NCBI GenBank assembly: GCA_035544675.1
Contig: DATKCA010000186.1
Span: 1 to 21,544 of the forward strand
DNA: 21,544 bases
Source: DATKCA01 sp035544675
GTDB taxonomy: Bacteria; Acidobacteriota; Thermoanaerobaculia; Gp7-AA8
Direction: 5' to 3'
Within the stretch, counting starts at the first letter, position 1, and every line of letters begins with the position of its first letter. Below are positions 1 to 8,957 of this stretch, in pieces. The notes below the pieces were generated by a model, which saw only the letters and a list, made by a program, of their open reading frames with translations, had not been told where the DNA came from and searched no databases. The position numbers and the translations under genes are program-made.

Positions 1-815
1 AGGAGAATGGTGAAGAAGACCGCGCTGAGGATGGCCCGGATGATGGCGCCGATGTTTCCGAGCTGGTCGGCGAAGGCCTTCACGAACGCCCCTTCCGTCT
101 CGGTCTTGGTCTCGGACGGCGAGTTCTCGAAGAGGAGATCGACCTGCCGCGCGATGTCTTCGGCATTCTTCGGGTCTTTGACCTTGATGTAGTACCACCC
201 GACCATGCCGCGCGCGGTCTGTTTGTTCTCATCGAAGTAGTCGTAGCGGAAGAAGAAGTTCGACGTATCGGTCTCTTTCGATGCGTCGTAGATGCCGGCC
301 AGGTCGAACGTCCATGTGTTGCCGCCCGACTTGGGCCGCCAGAACGTCGCCTGGATCGGGATCTTCTGTCCGACCTTGAAGCCGAAGCGGTTCGCCGTGG
401 TGCGCCCGACGATGGCGCCGGTCCGCGTCGCCAGCCAGGCCTGCTTCTGTTCCGGAGGCATCACGAACTCCGGGTACATGTCCAGGAACTCCTCCGGCTT
501 CACGGCCATCTGTCCGAAGAAGTTCTTCGGCTCCTGGTAGATGCCGCCGAACCATGTGGCATGCGTGGCGTCGTCGATCCCGGAGATCTTCTCGATCTGC
601 GCCTCGTAGCTCTCCGGCAGAAGCTGGATGAGGGAGACCTTGTGGCGGACGATGAGGCGGTCCTGGCCGGCCACGGAGACGCCCATCTGGAACGACTTGC
701 GGATGGCGGCCAGGTATCCGAAGAGGATGAACGCCACCATGATCGAGAGGACGGTCAGCAGTGTGCGCAGCTTGTGGCGCTTGAAGTTCGAGAGCAGGAG
801 GGGGACGAATTTCAT
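1..815 (-). CDS. FtsX/MacB-type ABC transporter permease, 3' end cut by window edge
   Basis: Reading from ATG 815-813 to the edge gives 271 open codons beginning MKFVPLLLSNFKRHK. A first membrane segment lies at about residues 17-39, followed by a long extracytoplasmic (MacB periplasmic core-like) domain. The window ends as the second membrane segment begins (LGNIGAIIRAILSAVFF). It is a close paralogue of the permease immediately upstream: shared blocks include ATRTGAIVGR, NFFFRYDYFDEN and QLGNIGAI. Only one base separates the upstream TGA (819-817) from this ATG, so translation is probably coupled. As the last visible gene of an adaptor-ATPase-permease-permease operon it probably forms a heterodimeric membrane unit with its paralogue. 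The substrate cannot be read from sequence. Confidence 0.9.
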   Translation of the reverse strand, partial: MKFVPLLLSNFKRHKLRTLLTVLSIMVAFILFGYLAAIRKSFQMGVSVAGQDRLIVRHKVSLIQLLPESYEAQIEKISGIDDATHATWFGGIYQEPKNFFGQMAVKPEEFLDMYPEFVMPPEQKQAWLATRTGAIVGRTTANRFGFKVGQKIPIQATFWRPKSGGNTWTFDLAGIYDASKETDTSNFFFRYDYFDENKQTARGMVGWYYIKVKDPKNAEDIARQVDLLFENSPSETKTETEGAFVKAFADQLGNIGAIIRAILSAVFFTIL

Positions 816-816
816 G

Positions 817-1967
817 TCAGTCCGTCCTCAACGTTTCGGCGATGTCGAGCCTCATGGCCTGGATGGCCGGCAATGCTCCGGAGGCGATCCCGAGCGCGAC
901 GATCAGCGCGGCACCGGTGGCGATGGCCTGCGCGGGAAGAATGAAGCTCGGGAGGAAGCCGCGGAGCAGATGATGAGCGGAGACGGCGATCCAGGCGAGC
1001 GCGATGCCGATCGCGCCACCGACGGCGGCGATGAGACATGACTCTGCGAGCACGAGCGAGAGCACGAGGCGATCGCTGAATCCGATCGCTTTCATCACAC
1101 CGAGCTCCCGAAGGCGTTCTCGCACGCTCTCCGCCATCGTGTTGGCCGTGATGAGAAGCATCGTGAAGAAGACCACTGTGAGGATGGCAGTGACAATGGC
1201 GCCGATGTTTCCCAACTGGGCGGCGATTCCTCTGAGAAGTGCCGCCTCACTCTCGGTCTTCGTCGGCTCCGGAGAGTTCTCGAACATTCGATCGATCCGG
1301 CTGGCCACGGCCGCGGCGTTCTCGGGGCGGTCCACGCGGACCATGAAGACGCTGACTCTCCCCTTGCCGGACAGCCGGTTCTCGTCGAAGTAGTCGTAGC
1401 GGAAAAAGAAGTTGGACACGTCGGTCTCTTTGTTGGCGCCGTCATAGATCCCGACGAGATCGAATTCCCAGTTGTTTCCCCCGCTCCGGCCTTCCCACAC
1501 CGGCGTGAAGAGCTGAATCTTGTCGCCGATCCTGAATCCGAAACGCTCGGCCGTACCGCGTCCCACGATCGCCCCTGTTCGGGTGGCCATCCACGCCTGT
1601 TTCTGATCCTCGGGCAGGATGAAGTCGGGGTTCATGTCGAGGAACTCGGCCGGATCGACGGCGAACTGGGGGAAGAGGTTCCTCGGTTCCTTGTAGACGC
1701 CGACGAAGAACGAGCTGTGGGTGGCGGCGGCGACGCCTTCGATCTGCTCGATGGAGCGCTCGTAGGCGAGCGGGATGATCCGCATCAGCGTGACATGGTG
1801 ACGAACGATGAGGCGGTCCGCCCCGGGGATCTCCGCTCCGAACGCGAACGCCAGTCGAATTGCGCTCAGATAACCGAACAGCAGAAATGCCACGACGATG
1901 GAGAGGACCGTCAGCACCGTGCGGACCTTGTGCCGCGTGAAGCTCGACAGGAGCAGCGGCAGAAACT

Positions 1968-1971
<4 letters not shown>
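817..1971 (-). CDS. FtsX/MacB-type ABC transporter permease
   Basis: 384 residues from ATG 1971-1969. The order is an N-terminal membrane helix (about 17-39), a MacB-like extracytoplasmic domain to about residue 260, then three C-terminal helices with the FtsX-type cytoplasmic loop ESVRERLRELGVMKAIGFSD and the ending AMRLDIAETLRTD. This is the family's usual four-helix plan. The start overlaps the ATPase stop as ATGA (1971-1968), a translational-coupling arrangement. An in-frame extension upstream to 2409 exists but lies wholly inside the ATPase gene and is low-complexity, so it is not used. It is the complete partner of the truncated paralogue downstream. Role by family: membrane subunit of a tripartite exporter or an envelope-directed mechanotransmission ABC system. 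Confidence 0.93.
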
Positions 1972-2657
<686 letters not shown>

Positions 2658-2762
2658 CAGCAAAACCTCCGACTGCGCAGTATTACGCGCAGGCTACGAG
2701 AGGGGCCAGCGGTTCCCGGTGAATGGTTGCCGATGACCGGCGAACGGCGAACGAAGGTCTCC

Positions 2763-2804
2763 CGGTTTCCGGTTGCCGGTTTCCCGTTACCGGTTTCCGG
2801 TTTC
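2763..2804. repeat. Heptanucleotide array, CGGTTNC family (6 units)
   Basis: Six contiguous 7-bp units: CGGTTTC, CGGTTGC, CGGTTTC, CCGTTAC, CGGTTTC, CGGTTTC. The array covers the last codons and the stop of the adaptor gene: on the minus strand CGG TAA comes from the unit at 2784-2790. More decayed copies of the same flavour continue to its left (about 2710-2760). Same family as the arrays at 6558, 8926 and 11911. Confidence 0.9.
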
Positions 2805-4013
2805 CTCGACGGTGACCCTGTCCCCATCCTTCAACTCAGCGGGGCCTTCGATCACGACACTCTCGCTCTCGTTCACGCCTGAGGCGAGCTGCACGCGCTC
2901 CGCCTCGGTCGAGGCGACCTTGACGGCGCGCCGCTCGACGCTCCCGTCGCGCACGACGAAGACGATGTCCTGATCGCCGTCGCGCCGGAGCGCGCTCTTC
3001 GGAACGGTCACGGCCGGCTGCTGCGACGCTGCCGGCGCCGCGCTCTCGATGAAGCCGACCTTCACGCCCATGTCCGGCAGGATGCGCGGGTCTTTCTGGT
3101 CGAAGCCGATGCGCACCTTCACGGTGGCCTTCTGCCGGTCCGCGGTGGGGATGACCGTGATGACGTGCGCCGGGATGCGCCAGTCCGGGTAGGCGTCGAG
3201 CACGGCTTCGACCGGCATGCCCGTCTGGACGCGGTTGATGTAGGCCTCGTTGACGTCGACTTCGATCTCCAGCGAGTCCATGTCGACGATGGTGCAGATG
3301 CCGGTGCGGGTGAATCCGCCACCGGCCGAGATCGGCGAGATCATCTCGCCCGGCTGGGCGTTCTTCGAGACGACGATGCCGGCGAACGGCGCGCGGATCA
3401 CGGCGTCTTCCACGTCCTGTTGCCGGAGCTGAACCTGGCGCCGCGCCACGGCAAGCGAGTCGCCCTGGGCGACCAGCCGCGCCTTCAGCGCGTTGTGCTG
3501 CGCGCGGGCGCGGTCGAAATCCTGCGCGCTGGAGATCTGCTGCTGCGCCAGGCTGCCGGCGCGCTGCATGTCGAGGCGCGCCTCTTCGATCCGCACCCTG
3601 GTCTCCTCCAGCTCGCTCGCCGCCGCCGTCGCCTCGGCCTGCGCCAGACGGAACGCCGCTGCCTGAATCGCGGCGTCGAGACGGGCCAGGATCTGCCCCT
3701 CGTCGACGCGCATCCCCTCCTCGATGAGGACCTCGACGACACGGCCGGTGAATTTCGAGGAGACCGTGGCCTGCCGCCTCGCCGTCACGTAGCCGGTGGC
3801 GTTGAGGACGGTCGATCGTCCGCCCGTCTGGATGGCGGTGGCCGGCGCCACCCGCACGACCGCGCGGGCCGGACGGACGAGGAGCCAGATGCCCAGAGCG
3901 AGCAGAAGCACCACGCCGATCCCGACGACGGTCCAGAGCGGCTTCCCCGCGGCGCGCGCGTCGCTGCCGCGATCGATGCGCAGGTTGTCGAGGTGTGTTT
4001 TGTCGACGGACAT
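2787..4013 (-). CDS. HlyD/MacA-type periplasmic adaptor (membrane fusion protein)
   Basis: 408 residues. A short cytoplasmic N-terminus is followed by one membrane anchor (about 27-46, rich in V, L and I). Next come a split lipoyl/barrel-sandwich domain (TVSSKFTGRVVEVLIEEG at 83-100 and its partner near VIRAPFAGIVV), an alpha-helical hairpin of about 80 residues with alternating A, E, Q and R, and beta-barrel and membrane-proximal domains. The length is normal for the family. It should link the ABC permeases to an outer-membrane channel, which is not in the window. The last residues (GNR) and the TAA stop fall inside a heptamer array, and the ATG follows another array by 7 nt with no Shine-Dalgarno. 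It is probably the first gene of the exporter operon. Confidence 0.93.
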   Translation of the reverse strand: MSVDKTHLDNLRIDRGSDARAAGKPLWTVVGIGVVLLLALGIWLLVRPARAVVRVAPATAIQTGGRSTVLNATGYVTARRQATVSSKFTGRVVEVLIEEGMRVDEGQILARLDAAIQAAAFRLAQAEATAAASELEETRVRIEEARLDMQRAGSLAQQQISSAQDFDRARAQHNALKARLVAQGDSLAVARRQVQLRQQDVEDAVIRAPFAGIVVSKNAQPGEMISPISAGGGFTRTGICTIVDMDSLEIEVDVNEAYINRVQTGMPVEAVLDAYPDWRIPAHVITVIPTADRQKATVKVRIGFDQKDPRILPDMGVKVGFIESAAPAASQQPAVTVPKSALRRDGDQDIVFVVRDGSVERRAVKVASTEAERVQLASGVNESESVVIEGPAELKDGDRVTVEETGNR

Positions 4014-4020
4014 GGTGGAA

Positions 4021-4076
4021 GGGCTCAGGGCTCGGGGCTCAGGGCTCGGGGCTCAGGGCTCAGGGCTCAGGGCTCG
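4021..4076. repeat. Heptanucleotide array, GGGCTCR family (8 units)
   Basis: Eight perfect-period units: GGGCTCA, GGGCTCG, GGGCTCA, GGGCTCG, GGGCTCA three times, GGGCTCG. It begins 7 nt upstream of the adaptor start codon (minus strand), so it is likely in that gene's untranslated leader or promoter. An inverted counterpart lies at 4164-4198. Confidence 0.95.
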
Positions 4077-4121
4077 GGGGACTGACGAGAGATCCAATCT
4101 GCGCGTAGTTTACATTTCGTG

Positions 4122-4151
4122 CCCGTGGCCGTGCCCGTGCCCGTACCCGTC
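4122..4151. repeat. Hexanucleotide array, CCCGTG family (5 units)
   Basis: Units CCCGTG, GCCGTG, CCCGTG, CCCGTA, CCCGTC in a row within the 276-bp divergent spacer between the exporter and the kinase. Period 6, unlike the other arrays. No function can be assigned. Confidence 0.85.
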
Positions 4152-4163
4152 CTTAGGTTCCCC

Positions 4164-4198
4164 CGAGCCCGGAGCCCGGAGCCCGGAGCCCCGAGCCC
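4164..4198. repeat. Heptanucleotide array, inverted counterpart of 4021-4076 (5 units)
   Basis: Units CGAGCCC, GGAGCCC three times, CGAGCCC. The reverse complements (GGGCTCG, GGGCTCC) match the 4021-4076 array, so the two arrays could pair around an 87-bp centre. The rest of the 4014-4289 spacer (4077-4121 and 4199-4289) must hold the promoters of both divergent operons, but I see no convincing -35/-10 pair there. Confidence 0.9.
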
Positions 4199-4271
4199 CC
4201 TGTCACAAAAGGTGTCGCATGAAACCAAGTCGTGACAGCCGCGGGGAAGCCGAGGCCTCCCGTGCGACCAT

Positions 4272-4290
4272 TGCGTACTGACGTTACGCA
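4272..4290. promoter_or_regulatory. Inverted repeat overlapping the kinase start codon
   Basis: TGCGTA (4272-4277) and TACGCA (4285-4290) form a perfect 6-bp inverted repeat around a 7-bp centre. The right arm includes the A of the kinase ATG. It could be an operator or an RNA hairpin limiting translation; a 6-bp match in GC-rich DNA may also be chance. Confidence 0.3.
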
Positions 4291-5882
4291 TGCGCCGCCT
4301 CTTCCGCCGCTCCATTCTGTGGCTGATCCCGGTGATCCTGGCCGCGCTGGGCACTCTTCTATGGATGCAGTACCGGTTTCTGCGCTCGCTCGAGAAGACG
4401 AGCGCCTCGGCCGAGCGGAACCGTGTGCGGAACTCACTCGACGAAGTGGCCACGGACATCGAGGCGTACTACCGGACCGCCGCGGCGAAATCGCTGACGA
4501 TGTCCGGCCAGGCGCCGGACGCCGCCGCGCTCGGAGCGCACGTGCAGCGGAATCCGTTGCCCGGCGCCCGCTCGTACTTCTCGATCCGCTTCAACGGCCA
4601 GGCCTCCGAGTGGATGTTCGTGGGAGGCGACGGGGTGGAGCGGAAACCGGCCTCGCAGGAGGAGATCGAGGCGATCAAGCTGGCCTCATCGCCGTGGCAT
4701 GTCGCGCACAAGCTGCGGCGGCTGGAGTCGCGGCCGTCTCTGAGGGTCGATGAGCGCGACCCGCGGCATCGCGTGATCATGCGGCCGGTGGTGGACGGCG
4801 ATTTCCATGTCGCCGGCGTGGTGGGCGGGGTCATCGACGAGAACCGGGCCAGGGAGGCGATGCTGCGTGTCGGAAAGATGACGCTGCACGAGCGCCAGCA
4901 CCACGACGTCGCGCTCCGCATCGGTCCCCGCTTTCCGATCCTGCCCAGCGGCCGCGACTTCATCACGCGTCCGCTCGGCTTTGTGTTCACCGACTGGAAA
5001 GCGGGCGTGGCCGATCTCTGCGCCAGTCCCGAGGAGATCGCCGGGGCGCGTTTCCGCATGAACATGCTGTGGACCGGCTCGGTCACCGTCGCCTTCTTCG
5101 GCGCCATCCTCCTGGGCATGCAGGCGGTGGCGCGGCAGATGCGGCTGTCGCAGATGAAGAGCGAATTCGTGTCGAACGTGTCGCACGAGCTGCGCACTCC
5201 GCTCGCTTCCATCCGCGTCTTCGGCGAATACATGCGCCTGGGCCGCGTGGAGAAGCCGGAGAAGATCCGCCAGTACGGCCAATACATCGAGGCGGAGAGC
5301 CGGCGGCTGACGCAGCTGATCAACAACATCCTCGACTTCTCGAAGATCGAATCGGCGGAGAAGCAGTACAAGTTCTGCGAGACGGACGTCGTGGAGCTGG
5401 CCGCGGCGACCGTGGCGGCGTTCGCGATGCCGCTGCGCGAGCATGGCTACTCGGTGACCTTCACACCGCCGCCGTATCCGCTGCCGCCGCTCCCCGTCGA
5501 CAGCGACGCGTTCGCCCAGGCGCTCATGAACCTGCTCGACAACGCCGTGAAATATTCAAACGGCCGGAAGGAGATCGAGGTCGCCGTGACCTCGCCGGCC
5601 GCCGAGGCACGCGTCTCGGTGCGCGATCACGGCATCGGCATCGAGGCCAGCGAGCAGAAGCGCATCTTCGAGAAGTTCTACCGCGTCGGCAGCGGCCTGG
5701 TGCACGACGTCAAGGGGAGCGGACTGGGACTGGCCATCGTCAGCCACGTCGTGAAGGCGCATGGCGGGCGAGTGGAAGTGGCCAGCGCGCCGGGTGAGGG
5801 GAGCACGTTCACGATCGTCCTGCCAATCGGGGCACCGGTGTCCACACCGGCACCGGCACAATCGAAAGAGGAGTTCGCATGA
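4290..5882 (+). CDS. Membrane sensor histidine kinase (HisKA type)
   Basis: 530 residues. TM1 at about 8-28, an extracytoplasmic sensor region of roughly 230 residues, TM2 at about 258-281, then the HisKA domain with H-box SHELRTP (His299). The HATPase_c domain follows with N-box NLLDNAVKYS (414-423), G1 DHGIG (446-450), F-box FEKFYR and G2 GSGLGLAI (476-483). All catalytic boxes are intact. It should autophosphorylate on His299 and pass the phosphate to the regulator encoded next, whose ATG overlaps this stop (ATGA at 5879-5882). The sensor domain resembles nothing I can name. No Shine-Dalgarno precedes the ATG. The divergent exporter operon is a plausible target. Confidence 0.95.
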   Translation: MRRLFRRSILWLIPVILAALGTLLWMQYRFLRSLEKTSASAERNRVRNSLDEVATDIEAYYRTAAAKSLTMSGQAPDAAALGAHVQRNPLPGARSYFSIRFNGQASEWMFVGGDGVERKPASQEEIEAIKLASSPWHVAHKLRRLESRPSLRVDERDPRHRVIMRPVVDGDFHVAGVVGGVIDENRAREAMLRVGKMTLHERQHHDVALRIGPRFPILPSGRDFITRPLGFVFTDWKAGVADLCASPEEIAGARFRMNMLWTGSVTVAFFGAILLGMQAVARQMRLSQMKSEFVSNVSHELRTPLASIRVFGEYMRLGRVEKPEKIRQYGQYIEAESRRLTQLINNILDFSKIESAEKQYKFCETDVVELAAATVAAFAMPLREHGYSVTFTPPPYPLPPLPVDSDAFAQALMNLLDNAVKYSNGRKEIEVAVTSPAAEARVSVRDHGIGIEASEQKRIFEKFYRVGSGLVHDVKGSGLGLAIVSHVVKAHGGRVEVASAPGEGSTFTIVLPIGAPVSTPAPAQSKEEFA

Positions 5883-6556
5883 GCAGAATCCTGGTGGTGG
5901 AAGACGACGCGGCGATGTCGGTGGCGCTGCGCGACGGATTCGAGTTCGAAAAGTACACGGTGGAGATGGCCGGCGACGGCGAGGAAGGGCTCCGGCTCGC
6001 CGCGCGCGGGGACCACGACGTGGTGATCCTCGACGTCATGCTGCCGAAGAAGAGCGGCCTGGACGTCTGCCGGGAGCTGCGACGGACCGGCATCAATACG
6101 CCGGTCATCATGCTGACCGCGCGCGGCCAGGAGATCGACAAGATCGTCGGCCTCAAGCTCGGCGCCGACGACTACGTGACGAAGCCTTTCAGCTTCATGG
6201 AGCTGCTGGCCCGCGTGGAGGCCGTCATGCGCCGCGTGAGACGCGCCAGCCTCGGCGACGAAGTGGAGTTCGGCGGAGTGCGCCTCGACTTCAAGACGTA
6301 TCAGGCCACCAGACACCAGGAGCCGATCGACCTGACCCCGCGTGAGTTCCGCATCCTGCGCTACTTCCTCGACCATTCCAACGAAGTGGTGACGCGCGAG
6401 GCGCTGCTGAACCACGTGTGGGGCTACGACAGTGCGGCGTTCACGCGAACCGTGGACACGCACATGGCGCGGCTTCGTCAGAAGGTCGAGTCGACGCCGT
6501 CGGACCCGCGGCATCTCATCACCGTGCACCGCGTGGGATACAAGTTCGTACCGTGA
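5879..6556 (+). CDS. OmpR/PhoB-family response regulator
   Basis: 225 residues. The receiver domain has acidic pair D9/D10, phosphoacceptor D52 in VILDVMLP, T80 and K102 (TKPF). After a short linker comes a C-terminal winged-helix (Trans_reg_C) domain with the usual landmarks LTPREFRILRYF, VWGYD, RTVDTHMARLRQKVE and RVGYKFVP. The length is typical. It shares a 4-bp overlap with the kinase gene, so the two are co-translated. DNA targets are unknown; the exporter/kinase spacer is the obvious candidate. The stop is followed two bases later by a heptamer array. Confidence 0.96.
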   Translation: MSRILVVEDDAAMSVALRDGFEFEKYTVEMAGDGEEGLRLAARGDHDVVILDVMLPKKSGLDVCRELRRTGINTPVIMLTARGQEIDKIVGLKLGADDYVTKPFSFMELLARVEAVMRRVRRASLGDEVEFGGVRLDFKTYQATRHQEPIDLTPREFRILRYFLDHSNEVVTREALLNHVWGYDSAAFTRTVDTHMARLRQKVESTPSDPRHLITVHRVGYKFVP

Positions 6557-6557
6557 T

Positions 6558-6602
<45 letters not shown>

Positions 6603-6616
<14 letters not shown>

Positions 6617-7448
6617 ACCTGGCGATGATCCCCAGGATCAGGGCGGAGAACTCGCGCTGCACGCGGGCCGTCGTATCCATCACTTCCTGGTGCTCGAGCT
6701 TCTGTTTGAGGATGCCGGCCGCCATGTTCGTGATGCAGGAGATCCCGAGGACGGGGATGTTCATGTGGGCCATGGCGATGACTTCGGGGACGGTCGACAT
6801 CCCGACGGCATCGGCGCCCAGCTTTCGGAACGCGCGGATCTCGGCGGGTGTCTCGTACGTCGGCCCGGACAGCGCCAGGTAGACGCCCTCCTGCAGCAGC
6901 ACGCCGGCTTCCTTCGCCGCCTCGCGCGCCAGACTGCGCAGCGACTCGGGATAGGCCTCGCTCATGTCGGGGAAGCGCACGCCCAGCGCGTCGATGTTCG
7001 GGCCGCGCAGCGGGTTCGCTCCCATGAAATTGATGTGGTCGGAGATCAGCATCAGGTCGCCCGGCTTGAACGACTTGTTGATGCCGCCCGCCGCATTGGT
7101 GACGATCAGCTTGCTGATCCCCAGCCGGCCGATGACGCGGGCCAGGTGCATGACCTCCGGCATCTCGTGGCCTTCGTAATAATGCAGCCGGCCGCTGAGG
7201 ACGACGACCGGTACGCCGCCGGCGTGACCGAGGGTCATTTTTCCCTGGTGGCCGACGACGGTGGAAGCCTTGCCCCCTGGGATCTCCGCGTAGGGAATCT
7301 CCGCTCCGACGTCGATGGCGTCGAGGACGTTGCCGAGGCCCGAGCCGAGGACGACGCCGGCAGAGGGGGAGATCTTCGTGATGGACTTGACGTAGGCGAC
7401 GGCGCGGTCGATGTTCTCCAGCATCGGCGCGCAGTATACGGACTTCAT
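6603..7448 (-). CDS. punA: Purine nucleoside phosphorylase (trimeric, PNP/PunA type)
   Basis: 281 residues with the class I nucleoside phosphorylase signatures: phosphate-binding GSGLG (35-39, Ser36), GHQGK, SGRLHYYEGH (85-94), TNAAGG, GPTYETPAE (195-203), GMSTVPE and ITNMAAG (Asn241). The Glu/Asn pair is that of 6-oxopurine-specific trimeric enzymes. It cleaves inosine or guanosine with phosphate to the base and ribose-1-phosphate. The start is uncertain. ATG 7448 has AAGGA 6 nt upstream, but family alignment favours ATG 7424 (MLENIDRAV), giving 273 residues with a TATACT -10-like hexamer just upstream. The C-terminal GNR and the stop TAA come from a heptamer array. It is divergent from a nucleoside transporter. 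Confidence 0.95.
7433..7440. promoter_or_regulatory. Possible shared palindromic -10 element (GTATAC) of divergent punA/transporter genes
   Basis: AGTATACG reads TATACT on the minus strand (towards punA) and TATACG on the plus strand (towards the transporter). The divergent genes have only 44 bp between their annotated starts, so promoters must be compact or overlap coding sequence. No good -35 is seen on either strand. Confidence 0.25.
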
Positions 7449-7492
7449 CGTTTATCCTTGCGGCGCTTCCATCCCGCAAGCCAGGAGTCAAC

Positions 7493-8923
7493 TTGGGACG
7501 ATTCACCGGTCTGATCGGCATCGCGCTCATTCTCTGCATCGCTTACGTCATGTCGAGCGACCGGCGCGCCATCAAATGGCGCGTGGTCATGTGGGGCGTC
7601 GGCCTGCAGGTGGTCATCGCCATCGCGGTGCTGAAGGGCATCCTCATCGAAGACATGCTGCGGCCCATTCAGCTGCCGCTCTCGCGGATCGGCGCGGTCA
7701 TCGTCCTCATCGTGGTCTGGCTTCTCGTCGCGCAGCTGTTCAGGCGCATCAGCGAACGCGGCACGCGCCGCATCCTCGGCATCGCGTCCGGGATCGTCAT
7801 CGGCTATCTGCTGCTCGCCTACAGCCTGCTCGCGTATCTCTTCGAGACGATGCGCGTCGTGGTCAACAACTTCATCGGCTATACGGCCGAGGGGTCGAAG
7901 TTCGTGTTCGGCGAGGGGCTGGCCTCGGCCACGGGGCCGGTCGGATTCGTCTTCGCCACGCAGGTGCTCCCCACCATCATCTTCATCTCCTCGATCTTCG
8001 CCGTCCTCTACTACCTCGGCGTCATGCAGATGGTGGTCCGGTTCTTCGCGCGCATCATGACCAGGACGATGGGCGCGTCGGGCGCGGAATCGACGTCGAC
8101 CGCGGCGTCGATCTTCATGGGCCAGACCGAGGCGCCGCTGACCATCCGCCCGTTCCTTCCGGACGTCACGATGTCCGAGCTGATGGTCATCATGGTGGCG
8201 GGGATGGCCACCGTGTCGGGTGGAATCATGGCCGCGTATGTTCTGGTGGCCAACGTCGACATCGTGCACCTGCTCACCGCCTCGATCATGGCCGCGCCGG
8301 CGGCGATCATGCTGGCCAAGATGATGGTCCCGGAAAAGGAAGTGCCGAAGACCGGGAGCGACGTCAACTTCGAAGTGCCGAAGATGGACGTGAACGTCAT
8401 CGACGCGGCCGGCCGCGGCGCAATCGAAGGACTGCATCTGGCGCTGAACGTCGCCGGCATGCTCATCGCGTTCATCGCCCTGGTCGCGCTGATCAACGGG
8501 CTCTTCGGATACGCGCACGGATGGCTGACCGGCGTTGCTCCGGCCGTGGCGGCGTACTTCCCGGCCAGCCTGGACATCCTGATCGGCTGGATCTTCCGGC
8601 CGATCGCGTGGGCCATCGGCGTGACGTGGAAGGACAGCTTCGAGATCGGCAACCTCCTCGGCACACGCATGGTGCTCAACGAGTTCGTGGCGTTCGTGAA
8701 GCTCGGCGGGGTGCGCGACCAGCTCGACCCGCGCAGCCTGACCATCGTCACGTATGCGCTGTGCGGTTTCGCCAACTTCTCGTCGATTGCCATTCAGATC
8801 GGCGGCATCGGCTCGCTGGCGCCGACGCGGCGCGGCGACCTCGCCAAGCTCGGGTTGCGGGCCATGATCGCGGGAACGCTGGCGAATTTCATGACCGCGG
8901 CGATCGCCGGGATCCTGTTCTGA
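7493..8923 (+). CDS. Concentrative nucleoside transporter (CNT/NupC family)
   Basis: 476 residues, strongly hydrophobic, with about ten membrane segments. CNT landmarks are the GQTEAPL motif (nucleoside-binding re-entrant loop), the NEFVAF motif preceded by GTRMVL, and ALCGFANFSSIAIQIGG near the C-terminus. It imports nucleosides with Na+ or H+. It is somewhat longer than the roughly 400-425 residues of E. coli NupC; the extra length appears to lie in the N-terminal half. The start is TTG 7493, chosen because AGGAG (7483-7487) lies 5 nt upstream and no nearer ATG fits. Together with divergent punA it forms a purine nucleoside uptake-and-cleavage unit. Confidence 0.95.
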   Translation: MGRFTGLIGIALILCIAYVMSSDRRAIKWRVVMWGVGLQVVIAIAVLKGILIEDMLRPIQLPLSRIGAVIVLIVVWLLVAQLFRRISERGTRRILGIASGIVIGYLLLAYSLLAYLFETMRVVVNNFIGYTAEGSKFVFGEGLASATGPVGFVFATQVLPTIIFISSIFAVLYYLGVMQMVVRFFARIMTRTMGASGAESTSTAASIFMGQTEAPLTIRPFLPDVTMSELMVIMVAGMATVSGGIMAAYVLVANVDIVHLLTASIMAAPAAIMLAKMMVPEKEVPKTGSDVNFEVPKMDVNVIDAAGRGAIEGLHLALNVAGMLIAFIALVALINGLFGYAHGWLTGVAPAVAAYFPASLDILIGWIFRPIAWAIGVTWKDSFEIGNLLGTRMVLNEFVAFVKLGGVRDQLDPRSLTIVTYALCGFANFSSIAIQIGGIGSLAPTRRGDLAKLGLRAMIAGTLANFMTAAIAGILF

Positions 8924-8925
8924 AA

Positions 8926-8957
8926 CCGGTAACCGGTTACCGGGAAACCGGTTACCG
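8926..8957. repeat. Heptamer-family array with 18-bp perfect palindrome between convergent genes
   Basis: CCGGTAACCGGTTACCGG (8926-8943) is a perfect palindrome, followed by GAAACCGGTTACCGG. Units belong to the CGGTTNC family on both strands. It lies 2 nt after the transporter TGA and supplies the rluD stop (TAA at 8954-8952 on the minus strand). It probably forms a hairpin in both convergent transcripts. Confidence 0.9.

Noticed and set aside
4021..4198. CRISPR array
   Set aside because: Units are contiguous 6-7 bp repeats without spacers and no cas gene is present.
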